Source: Misgurnus anguillicaudatus (Eukaryota; Chordata; Actinopteri; Cypriniformes; Cobitidae). Taken from it: DNA of 64,000 bases. The DNA is taken from positions 17,675,501 through 17,739,500 of the forward strand of contig NC_073355.2 of assembly GCF_027580225.2 (NCBI RefSeq), read 5' to 3'. Made by a program: the position numbers and the translations under genes. This document shows, piece by piece, positions 44,938-55,636 of this stretch. How positions within the stretch are numbered: position 1 is the first letter of the stretch; every line of letters starts with the position of its first letter. The notes under the pieces were generated by a model. It saw nothing but the letters and a program-made list of their open reading frames with translations. It did no database searches and was not told where the DNA came from.

Positions 44938-46558
44938 TAAAGAGCCATGCTAGGACACAGTGCCTTTCTTATAACTAAAACTTCCTTGTTATAACCCTAT
45001 ATGCATACATTACAATAACTCCTCTTGTTTCAATATACAGAATAACAAAGCACAGAAACACAGTATGAATTATTCAGTAAGGCTACTAATGAAGCTTTTC
45101 TGCTATTACTGAACGGCATACAAAGCCATAACTTAAAGACGGGTTAGCCTGGCAGATGGCACGATCTTAAAACTGGCCCTTTGTGAGTCGTTTTTCTCTT
45201 TTCTATTGATGAAATAATGCACAAACAAAAGAAAATTTAAGACAGTGCACTAGTTAAAAAAATAAATGGTTTGGTAATGCAATAAAATTGACATATCTGA
45301 CAAATGTGTAGGCTTTTTTCTTTATAACCACCATTAAAGCTAATTAACAGTTATTTGTGAAAACACAATTAATCTTACTCATTAAAACTAATCTTCAAGA
45401 GATCATTAAGAACCAGACTGCATGTTTTATATTCTGCATGACCAAGTCCTTTTAGTATATCACGATTTCTAGACACAACTACTATGTTACTGATAAACCC
45501 ATTCTTAGAACTGCAATTATATCTGTATGAATTTATAGCAACACTTGTGTATAAAAAGGCTTTAATATTTATCTAAACAACACTAGGCTTTAACAGTTTT
45601 GAATCCTCAGATACCAACCAAAGCAGGTTTGGACCAGAGACAGAATGACAAAGAGATGTACTCCAAAAACCATTAGATAAGCTCCTCACAAAAAACCTGA
45701 AACTTTATGAAATTTCTTTTTTATCACATATACAGAGATGTCAGTAATGATTGTTTATCATACTTGTGGCCACTAACAAAAGCACACAGACACATGGACT
45801 TATTTTGATAAAAATTATCACAATGACACAAATACCATAACTGTGAAAGAAATACAAGAGTATTACAATGTACAAAAGTATTACAAGAAAAGATCTTTGT
45901 GGAGGTGAGATATCTATGGGATTATGGGGTCAGATTGTTACTGTTGCAAAAAAAACCCTTGCATGGGAAACAGGATTGAATCAACAGAAAGGATTTATTT
46001 TAGGATAATAGCTGACACACTGCATACATTCTGATGAGGATAAATAAATATTTCAAGATGAAATATTGATTTAAGTTTGGTTTATTAGGTTGTGCGTGAT
46101 GAGAATGAGATCCCAATCATCCCATAGTGATAGTGATGACAAGTATTTAAAAAAATGTGTAAATAGTGTGACTGATCGATCAAAATAAAATATTTTAGAG
46201 CTGTGTAATAGACAATTTCAGCAGTAACAACATAAACAAGCGGCTTTTGTGGAAAACACTTAACTTCCGGTAAACTCCGCTAAGAATAAATAACAACAAA
46301 GTCCTTTTAAAGTAGTTTATTTATATAACAAGCAAAATAAACAACACGTAGATTATCTTTGCAACGAGGTATTTGTTCAAGAGTTCAGTTTAGCAGTCAG
46401 ATCATTAAACAAACAGACACCGGAATTAAAGTTCTAACCAGATGCGTAATCGCGTCACCGCACTTGCGTCCAATGAAACCGTCTATAGGAAGCAACCCTT
46501 TGTTTTTATTTGACCCAACCATTTGTTGATAGAGTATATATAACAGTTATATCTGTGC
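44938..46558. other. Intergenic stretch
   Basis: AT-rich with no supported frame or repeat boundary. A slightly more GC-rich part at 46250-46510 (cacttccggtaaactcc-like words) adjoins the next element. Confidence 0.5.
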
Positions 46559-46563
46559 TTTAA

Positions 46564-46907
46564 GGGAGTCGCACACCGGACGAGAAGCGCTGCATCGCGC
46601 CATGAATCTAAAAACCGAAAACATTATTTTCTATGAATGTACGCATACTGGTCTGTCCGCTGTGACTCTTAACGCTGCTCAAATCCCTGTCGCGCAACAG
46701 AGCGCCACTCACATAGTTTAACATTCAATAACATCATATTTATCCCAAATCGTTAACGATTAACATTAGGCTTATAACGCATATTTTGCACCCTGAAGTT
46801 AACAATATCTGACTAAGCTTACGCTATTTAATGTGCACTTCCGGTGTGCGATACCTACGAGTTGTCCCACACGCAACGTGACGTTTCTCCTCCGGTGTGC
46901 GACTCCC
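46564..46907. mobile_element. 344-bp CpG-containing MITE (gggagtcgcacaccgg ends)
   Basis: gggagtcgcacaccgg and its exact complement bound the element, and tttaa stands on both sides (46559-46563 and 46908-46912). The site could be TTAA plus one matching base. The inside contains cttccggtgtgcgatacc, a second copy of the terminal word, near 46848. No frame; non-autonomous. Confidence 0.76.
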
Positions 46908-46912
46908 TTTAA

Positions 46913-47333
46913 TCTGTGCATGATATGTCATTTTCACCGCTAGAGTTCAGTAAACAACAACAACAACAACAGGAAGAGCTTGTTGGCATTCTTAAAAAGC
47001 ATGGAAAATATTGGATTGTAGTCTTCACCTTTAATGTCGATATGATTAATGTTTAAGGATGATGTAAATAAGCAATTCTCTTGCGATAGATTGAAATACG
47101 CTGATCAATCTGTGCAATGTCACGTAGGGTCAAACACATCTTTGGTGTTTATGGCAGCCAAAGCAGAGGCCAAGGATAACCCGGACATGATAGCATTGGC
47201 AAGCGCAATCACATGAAGAAGGGTGGAGCATTTTATAAACATTGCGGACAATATTTGGAATAACTTAAGTACAGTGTAAAAAAATATATATACATGCTAG
47301 TAGTTTTTCGATATTTAAATGTAAAAATCTTAC
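46913..47333. other. Intergenic stretch
   Basis: Contains a short (CAA)n run near 46955-46970. Nothing else is recognised. Confidence 0.5.
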
Positions 47334-47427
47334 AAAACAAAACAAAACAAAACAAAACAAAACAAAACAAAACAAAACAAAACAAAACAAAACAAAACAA
47401 AACAAAACAAAACAAAACAAAACAAAA
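47334..47427. repeat. (AAAAC)n microsatellite
   Basis: About 18 uninterrupted pentanucleotide units. The Lys/Asn/Thr/Gln-rich and Phe/Cys/Val/Leu-rich frames over it are artefacts. Confidence 0.95.
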
Positions 47428-48640
47428 ACTTATAATCGGTTCTCTAAACAGGTTGTGTCTCCAAAACATTGCTGAAACTTTGCTGAAAGTAACTTTGTAT
47501 AGCACTTCTCATATTACTTTCATGCTTCCTATGATGAAACGCTTTGCTGTTTTCCTTACTTGTGCAAGGTGCTCAAGTAAAAAGCTCAAAACTAAGATTA
47601 AAATTAGAGCAACTGTGCGACCAAATAATAGTACAAAAATAAATAAATTGCTAAATCACCCTCAGAGGACACAAACTAATGAGTGGAATGAGCATTTGAT
47701 ACCTGCGATTATTCAGAAATGTTCCCTTTGATGTATACCATGTCATCTGTCAGTGGCAACATTAACAACAACCATATCCAATTAACACCCCGACAGGCAA
47801 CACTCAGATAAAGCACATATTGGGAGAAGTTAATTGACTTTGTCTCAACCCAAATGGAATTTAATAAAGGGGTTTTACAGCAGGAGTCATTGGGTGACTG
47901 CAGTCCGAACTTTTAAGCAACGCTATTGGTTGACGACAAAGGTAAACAGGGCTGAAATGTGAAAAGGGCAATTCACAAAATGCAAATGTATTCAAAACAT
48001 TTCCTTTCAAAACAAAGCATTGTTGAAAAAATGTCTCCAGTAATTGGCCAAAGCAGATTGTGGACAGCGTCTCAGAAAAGAATGAAAGGAAATGAGGCTT
48101 TGAAATGAGGCTGTGTTTAAGACCTAAAAAATAGGTTTTATGGGCAGCATACAGAGGTAAGAAGGCATGAAAGGATTTTCTGGTGTTTGTGTGACATTCT
48201 GTCTACTCCTTTGGTCAGTTTTTAAAGGTTACATATTCTTACTTATTACAATATATTCCTCAACCCTGCGCATGTATTTTTGTATTAAGTTAATTAAACT
48301 CCATGTATTTAATTGATACTAAAGCACTGTTGTCATTAAATATCATGCTGCTCAAAAGTTTCCACTTGCATTTAAGTTGCTACAGTATGACGCCTTGCAA
48401 TTACCTAAAGCCGCTGCCTTGCTACCTTGCTGCTCAGTCAGTAAATAACTGATAATTTTGTGTATAAAGGCACCCCTAAGGGAAACTTAAACAGTTACGA
48501 AAAAGTATATTACAGCTCTTTTCTGTCACTTTCTACATTTAGTTTAAAGCACAGCTGATATTAGTTCGTTTTAGGTCATAAATTCAAAATAAATTTCCCT
48601 GGAATGTAAACTTATAGGGGTTTATATTAGGTTGTCTACA
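47428..48640. other. Repeat-poor intergenic stretch
   Basis: Part of a 145-codon plus frame (47294-47731) continues from the microsatellite, with no recognised domain. The rest is unique-looking sequence without features. Confidence 0.45.
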
Positions 48641-48644
48641 AATC

Positions 48645-48885
48645 GGAACGTTGGTGGTTCAATCCCTGGCTCCACATGACCAAGTGTCGAGGTGTCCTTG
48701 AGCAAGACACCTAACCCCAGCTGCTCCCAACGAGCTGGATGGCGCCTTGCATGGCTGACACCGCTGTCGGTGTATGAATGTGTGTGTGTGTGAATGGGTG
48801 AATGTGAGGCAAAATTGTAAAGCGCTTTGGATGGCCATTGGTCAATGAAAGCGCTATATAAATGCAGTCCATTTTTACCATTTAC
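48645..48885 (+). repeat. SINE-like repeat, different family
   Basis: It has a box-B-like ggtggttcaatccctgg, the body aggtgtccttgagcaagaca and gcatggctgacaccgctgtc, and a tail with gtaaagcgctttggatggcc and gcgctatataaatgcagtcc. This layout is a widespread fish SINE type. Box A is not clear, so the head may be truncated. Confidence 0.65.
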
Positions 48886-49063
48886 TCATATTCTGTGTGT
48901 TATCTTTGAAGGAAACAAAAAATCATTTAGTGCATAATATTTATCCCCCATTGGTCCTTGGGGTCTATATGACCCCAAACGACATTTTCGTAGTTAAAAA
49001 AAGGTTCCCTTCATCTCAGAGATATAACATTTTGTGATATAGATAATCTATCTATACACATGC

Positions 49064-49101
49064 TCTCTCTCTCTCACGCACACTCTCTTTCTCTTACACA
49101 T

Positions 49102-49172
<71 letters not shown>
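49064..49172. repeat. (CT)n/(AC)n microsatellite
   Basis: Short CTCTCT tracts followed by about 70 bp of AC repeats. Confidence 0.95.
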
Positions 49173-49175
<3 letters not shown>

Positions 49176-49510
49176 ACATTCAGTCAAATTTCTGTGGCAT
49201 TCTGTAAAAACAGACATTTCATCATGCATAGTAAAACTACAAAAAAATCTACTATTTGAAATAATATTTATTTTTAATGTCCTTTCTAATGTTTATATAT
49301 ACAAAAAATGTATCACTAAAGTAGTGATGTGACCAGTTGCCCATATCCAGTAAAATAAATAGCTTTCTATGGCCCTCTGCTGGTCAATGCTATTTCTTTC
49401 TTAAGCAGTCTTGGCCTGGAGGTGAGGTCGTCAGGTGGTCCCCAACCTTCACTGGGTGTTTCACCCTTAACCACAACACCCTCCAGTTGGTGGGTCAGCA
49501 GTGACTGGCC

Positions 49511-50596
49511 AGGTCACTGCCCCTCTCCTCCAAGTTTCCAGCTTGTGTCCTCTCTCTTATGCCAGAGCCAACAGGAGGCTTGGAATCCACGACATCCGAC
49601 TTCTACCGTCATCAGCCAACATGTCCACCCTTTGTCCTGGCAGCCTGCAACAAGTTGCTGGTATTTGGCTCTTTTCCTCTCTGCAGCTTCCTCACAGCCC
49701 TCCTCCCACGGCACCGTCAACTCCACCAGAATGATCTTCCTTCCCTCCGGAGACCACATGATGATATCGGGCCTTAGAGTTGTGACCAGTACCGCCTCGG
49801 GGAAGTGGAGTCTCCTCTCCAGGTCAACCTTCATTTCCCATCCCTTGGCTGACTGCAGAAGGTTCTGCTTGGCTTAGCTGTGGACAACAGGTCTTTGGCC
49901 TTCTTTCACAAAGGCAATGGTGCTCAGTGATGGTCTTACTTTGGCTGGTTGTTTCTTCCTTCTTTCTTGCTCCAGGATGTCTGCGGGCACTGCCAACACC
50001 TTGTCATGGCGCCACCTGTATCTCCCCTGTGTCAATGCGGTCTTACACCCTGACAGAATGTGCGCCATTGTACCTCTCCCACCACATAACTTACACAGTG
50101 GGTCCTCCCTCATCCCTCACCTGTGCAAATTGACTGGGGTTGGTAAGGTGTCATACACTGCTCGGAGTAAAAAGTATATATGGAAGGGCTCCAGCCGCCA
50201 CAGTTCACTCCACATGATTTTCTTCTTGGGGAGGTTCCACCTCGTCCAGGCACCTTGAGTTGCAAGCTCGACGGATTGTGCTCTTCCTGTTTATTCCTCA
50301 AGGGTTCGAACTTCATCCTGGATCATAGCTCTCTTCTCCCTAGGGGTGGACTTCGACCACTTCTGGAAATGTGATGTTCCTAGACCCTGCCTTCCAGTAC
50401 ATGGGTTTCCGATGATCTCTTTGGTCATGAGGGAACATTCTGCTTGGTTAATTGCTGTGCCGGTGGCCCACTCATGGCCTGATCTAGTTCTAATCCCTGC
50501 TTCCCTGGTAAGTTCATCTTGAGAAATTATGCTTTTCATTTTGGGGTTATATAGACCCCAATTGCCAGTATAGTGTAAACAGAAAACGAGGACCAT
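49511..50596 (-). pseudogene. 3' end of a non-LTR retrotransposon ORF (CCHC plus restriction-like endonuclease type)
   Basis: On the minus strand a single frame runs from 50596 to 49511, broken only by stops at 50291-50293, 50117-50119 and 49874-49876. In order it holds GAWTRWNLPKKKIMWSELWR and LRAVYDTLPTPVNLH, then CKLCGGRGTMAHILSGC (CCHC-like), RYRWRHDKVL, LRPDIIMWS, IILVELTVPWEEGCEEA and KRAKYQQL. The RPD...ELTV spacing resembles the PD-(D/E)XK endonuclease of R2/NeSL-type LINEs. Compared with relatives I remember, a short segment is missing between GCRGFQA and SCWLWHKRED. The clade is uncertain. The reverse transcriptase itself is absent, so this is a 5'-truncated, dead copy. Confidence 0.66.
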
Positions 50597-50600
50597 TTAA

Positions 50601-52094
50601 GGGTTGAATTATATTTTTAACTATAAAATATAGTTTGATAAATCAACTAAGCAATTAACACATATGCTGTATTTCTATGCTTTGCTTTCCCTTGTGCTTT
50701 TGCTTGCCTCTTTTGTGATGTTTGTAACATTGGGAACTAAATAAAATATAAGCATGTTCATGTGGTGTAAACAGATACAAAACTAGTGGCAAAACAAATA
50801 ATCATTTCATAAATATTAAACTACCATTTCTCCTATGTTAAAGCAATTCAATGTGATGTTGGTTCGCTCACCTCCTCCAGCCGCTCTCAGCAAATAGAAA
50901 TTGGATCCATGGGTATGACAAGTAGGAACATCCCTTTAATTAACTCTAATCCGCTTTAGACCCGCTTGGCAATCTGTTCCCAGAGTCTGCTACATGCTGT
51001 CTCATTCATAACTCCAAGACACCTGCATATTTCCATTCTGCTAACCTATTTCTTGCAAATCTGAAGACCGGAAGACGAGTTTTTGTCACTGTGCAAAGTG
51101 GAGCTGCACTGTAAATTCGTCTCTTAATTTAATCCGAGGTGAAAAAATCTCTAGCTCTTCAAGTGAACATCCATAAATCGAGCTCTTCACTTCAAAGCGA
51201 CATAATTTGTTCGAATTAACGCCTTTTAGATCAAAAGATCTCAGACATTTGGTTTGTCTTTCACATCCAGTTCTTCTCTTCACGTTTATATTTAATCACA
51301 GGGTTAAGTCAGAGGTGAAGAAATGTATAAATGCTTTTCTCTTAATTATATCCTTTGACAACTCCCGGCACCTCGCTGACATTAGGTTATTTAACTGTGA
51401 GTAATAATTTGTATAGCCCTTGCAATCAAGCCTGCCGCTGAGGTCTGCCAATGTGCAATTTGCTAAGAGAATTCATAAACTGATTCCCATGCCAAACGTG
51501 TGATGGAGCAAGCTATCTTTAGTGAGCAAAATGAGTCTAGACTGATATCATCAGCATAACGTGCCGTTTAAAAATCACATGCAAAACTGCAAATTTGTAA
51601 CCTCTATAGGTTTAAGCTACACAAGCAGTCTGACTGTTTAAAAGTCATGAAATCAAACAGATTATGATTTTCATGAAAACTAGAATAAAGCATGTCAACA
51701 ACCCAGATTCCTAAAAAGTCATTCGTGATTCAAAGGAAAAGTGGGCAGCGCGGTAAAAGCACTTTATTTGTGGCACGAGTGTTTCGCACAATCAGCTGAA
51801 TGGATATTGACTTGAAACAAACATATCCTGATTGGGCTAAGAAAGTGAAAATGAAACACCATGGCTCATGCTCAATTGCATCACATCAAACCTGAAGACA
51901 AATAAAGCTTTTCAATGCTCAGACACATCCTCCTAGGCAAGGGCTATAAATAGTGAAAGGTGCAGCTAAGAGGCAGAGGACATAGCCAAGGTTCATATTA
52001 TTTTCAGGATGTTATAAAGGCTGTTGGGGTAAGTCTGACTGATATTAACACTGTGGAGGAAAAACTAACACTGAAGTGAGACTTGACTCTTTAT
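50601..52094. other. Repeat-poor stretch, candidate island at about 50840-51530
   Basis: gttggttcgctcacctcctc, cctctaatccgctttagacc-like text and gcctgccgctgaggtctgcc lie in mixed-composition sequence without foldbacks. Frames 51086-51283 and 51207-51404 have no domain. Possible conserved non-coding DNA. Confidence 0.33.
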
Positions 52095-52395
52095 GGGGCG
52101 GTTTCCCGAACTGGGATTAGACTAGTCCTAGACTAAATTAAATGTAAGAGCTATATTAACTTACATTATTGTTTCAGGAAATTTAACAATGAAACAGAAG
52201 AAAAAAACTAAAACGAGTAATTAATGAAGTGAATAAGATTATTGGCCATTAACAGAGTACTTTTCTCTCTGGAGAAAAGGGTGTTAGCGGTTTACTCAGA
52301 CCAGACTCATTCCCTCCACTACTGCTTTGAGGTCCTTCCTTTGGGGTGTAGGCTACCTGCACCTTATGCCAAAAAAAAACTGAATCATGTATCTA

Positions 52396-53374
52396 TTAAA
52401 GGAATATTTCACCCAATTAAAATATGAATATATATTTAAATTAAGTAACCTATGTAGTAGAAATGTGGAGTTTTTTTAAGGAATTGGTGCCTTCTGTGGA
52501 TGAAAGACACCAAATCCCAGAATGCATTGCTTTGCTACTCTACACAAATAAAAATGTCACTGAACTTTTGCAGTGTTATTGTAACAATGAGCACTCAAAC
52601 ACACCAAACCAACAATTACTAAAAACACACACAAAAACAGATTATCCACAGGCACTGCACTAGTTCATAAAAAGACATAACTGTATTATGTAACAATGCA
52701 AGTCTGCGTTTCTGAAATGTCCATGCTAAGCATTCACAATATAACATCCATTTGTGCATTATTCAATGTATTACAGATATTAGAAATATTTATATTCCAT
52801 CAGATTTAGTTTAAAATAATCAGTACGCCCCAGCGCGAGTTTGTCCGGGCTATGGCCATTTTTCCTGACCGCCAGGCAAGGCTAGCTCCTCGGCTAAAGC
52901 AGCTTCGGCACCCTGTTGTTTCTCGTTGTATTGCGGCTCGTACGTGTAGCCACGAGCATCTGATTCGCGCACCAGATCTTCAAAATCCCCTTCTGCCATA
53001 TCGTCTTGAAAACTAAGATAGCTGACACTGTTTATTGCCTGTTGTTATAAATACTTACTGCTGAAAAGAGAGAGCCTTAGCGAAGATTAAAGATGGCTGA
53101 CTGTCGTTTTGATTCATACTTTTCCGTATGGGCGGGTTGAAAACATGTGGCAATAGCTCCTACTACTGGCTGTAGTCTTTGCCTCTGGCCAAAAAGTCCT
53201 CTGATGATGCAAAAATCGTTATTTTGCGTTATCTGAGGACTTTTTTCCAGAACCAAAATACAGATATCTCTCCTCTCAGGGGGACATACGGGAGGGAAAC
53301 ACGGTCATTCAGAAATACTGGCGGGTTTCTACTGATATAAAGCAGAATGCTAAATCGGTGAAGTATCCCTTTAA
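52396..53374. mobile_element. TTAA-flanked 979-bp element with ttaaaggaatatttcaccc ends
   Basis: TTAA at both ends; the right terminus is the complement ggtgaagtatccctttaa. It lies inside 52095-53677. It contains a minus-strand remnant reading frame (52850-52999). The 53229-53570 minus frame overlaps its right end and is partly host repeat. A piggyBac- or Kolobok-type target site is inferred from TTAA. Confidence 0.72.
52850..52999 (-). pseudogene. Short ORF like the N-terminus of transposon-borne P2X7-like proteins
   Basis: A 49-codon frame with ATG at 52997-52999 and TAG at 52850-52852, too short for a length-filtered ORF list. It reads MAEGDFEDLVRESDARGYTY, then EPQY. This acidic start with a DARGY.YEP(Q/E)Y motif is what I remember from fish proteins annotated as P2X purinoceptor 7-like, which carry a cysteine-rich P2X7 C-terminal-type domain and are often multicopy. 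The cysteine-rich part is absent here; after about residue 25 the sequence no longer matches that family. Probably a relic exon of a DNA transposon. The assignment is from memory. Confidence 0.5.
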
Positions 53375-53677
53375 TTAGTATGTTTGTATTACGTATTATG
53401 TGTTTTATGTTGTGCGTAATGTCGTTGCAGAATGTTGTTGAAGCCAATGTCAAAGATGAATTTCTGTCCAGTGAATCTGAACAAACAATAGGGTTAATCA
53501 AATCAAAGCTGTCAAAACGATTATATCTTAAAATACATCCGTGCCCTTTGTTTTGCCTCAAAATGCACACCAGTAATGTTTGTTAAGTAAAGCATGTTTG
53601 TTAAAACTAGTTATATTTCCTAATTAAACTTAGGCCTAGTCCTGGCTTGAGCTAATCCCTGTCCGGGAAACCACCCC

Positions 53678-53969
53678 TAAGTGTTTTTTCTTTATTCAAA
53701 CCTTATATGTTTTTATATTTTCCTAAAGGAGACAGTTTCTTTAACTTTTTTTATGATTAAAGTGCCGAAAAGTGCAACCATACCATCACAAAAATGGTCA
53801 AAAAAGTGTCAAGCTGTCATTGATGTAGTAAACATTTATGTACATATATCTATAGATGTGGTACCAATATACTAATTTGAGCTCTTTAGGTGCAAAGGTG
53901 TTCTTTCAGTTAGCTTGGTGCAGGTAGTTTTTTAATAATGTCTGTATGTGCATGGTCTGCTGATACCTA
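53678..53969. other. Spacer between transposons
   Basis: About 290 bp of AT-rich DNA; nothing recognised. Confidence 0.45.
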
Positions 53970-55636
53970 CACTGTAAAAAATGTCTGTAAATTAAACCGT
54001 AAAATACCGTATAAGTGATACAGAATAAAACCGTATTTCACAAAACATGTGATAACCGTAGGATTCACTGTGAAAAACTTTAATTAGTTTTACAGACTAA
54101 GACCTTACATTTAACAGTAAAAAACATATAAAAATATGGTTTATTGCAGTAAAATTAACAAGATACTGTATTACCATAAAAATGAAAAAAAATTCTTGAT
54201 CAATATCAGTGTAATAGATATGGCATTATGCGTTATTGATGTAACATTAAAACTATTAGAGAATATATTTGTTACCAATATACTGAACCATCTGTTTATA
54301 TTTTACTAAATCCTTGTTGATAGAGTTTAAAAATTAGAATAATATCAGTCTACACTATAGTGGTCATCATGCAGGCATTTGTCATCAAGTTCCTAATTTT
54401 ATCTCACTAAAATTACTTTTAAACATAAAATTACAATTATTTTCTAAACATGTACGATAAGTTTACAACTGCTGTCAAAACTAGATACAAGTCCTCAACT
54501 ATTCCAGCATCCTCACGTGATTTAGTAGACAAATATTCTTTCTGACGTGATGTAATCACAAGTCAAATGGATATTTTCCACCAAATTTATCCCATTAAAT
54601 CTCCAGTTTGTGGTTGTTTAAGATTCATTTGAAGTCACCATTATTGTAATTAGTGTTTCCTTTAGTTAGGCATTTGTCCTTGTGACCTTCATTGACCTAA
54701 CTCTCCTCTTTTAGCAATTGCAACAGTGCTTTATTAAGACCACTTGTTTATTGCTAGAGGAAGTAGAAAAAGCTATCATGTGATCAATTGATTGCTTGTA
54801 TGTCATGCATATAATTTTATATGCATAAAATCTTATAAATATTTTATGAACATGAAATGATAAAAGAACAATAAAGATATAAAGCACAAAAAAGTGATGC
54901 TCTATGCAAATGACACTGTTTTGAACAAGACTGCTGTAATGCTTTAGTTAGTTTCTTTTTTTAGTTTCTTTAGACATCAACACTTTGGATACAAATCTCA
55001 ACGATGGTGACAGTAAATGGTAAGAAAGTTGCACAATTTTGTCACAATGCATGATGGGAGTTATGAATGAGTTTTCTACAATCCTGGTACCCAGCATGCA
55101 TTGCAGCATGAAGCTTTGTTGTTGAATGTCACCATTGTTGCGTTTCATAGGCGGATTAAAGTGTCTGTAAAGACTACGGAGAATTTACTGTAAATCTACA
55201 GTAATTTAATGGATTTAAAGGAAATGTCTATAAGCATAATGGAGGTAGTACTGGTGATCTGTTTTGCTGATTTTTTTACAGTGTAGCATTTAAATTAGAC
55301 AGTTCTGAGCTGTAAAATAGATGGTACTGAACCGTCATTTGTACAACATAAACCTTTACAATAAATAGATTTGAGCTGTAAAAAATGGTAATGAACCATA
55401 AGTATTACAATGTTAACCCTTGAATTTGACAGATATAAACTGTTTTAGCAACATAAACATGTTAAATAGACAGTTATAAACTGTAAAAAAAACATTTAAA
55501 ATTTGTAAAATATACAGTACAATGGGTGCAATCCCGCAAAACCAATAACATTGCTACCGTATTTTTGACGGTAAAGATCTGGCAACCACAGCTGCCGGTT
55601 TTCTACCGTAAAATGTACAGTTTATTTTTAACAGTG
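53970..55636. mobile_element. 1.67-kb CACTGTAAAAA TIR element with palindromic centre
   Basis: The left end cactgtaaaaaatgtctgta and the complement of ttatttttaacagtg are inverted; both subterminal regions are rich in accgtaaaat/tacggt words. The centre (54963-55165) is a palindrome with cacaatgcatgatgggagtt and acccagcatgcattgcagca that resembles the centre of the long foldback elements at 8840 and 44130. No coding capacity. Confidence 0.66.

Larger units (their letters stand above)
52095..53677. mobile_element. TIR element (ggggcggtttcccg ... cgggaaaccacccc) with nested element
   Basis: Left ggggcggtttcccgaactgg with ttagactagtcctagactaa mirrors the right arm (ggcctagtcctggcttgagc, then tgtccgggaaaccacccc). 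The middle is occupied by a TTAA-flanked element at 52396-53374. One-armed relatives lie at 27183-27283 and, decayed, at 60365-60565. Confidence 0.68.

Noticed and set aside
47233..47731. Lys/Asn/Gln- and Phe/Cys-rich ORFs
   Set aside because: They are created by the (AAAAC)n repeat; the flanking codons show no domain.
49422..49877. 151-codon plus-strand ORF
   Set aside because: It is the antisense shadow of the LINE endonuclease-like region, which has recognisable motifs on the minus strand.
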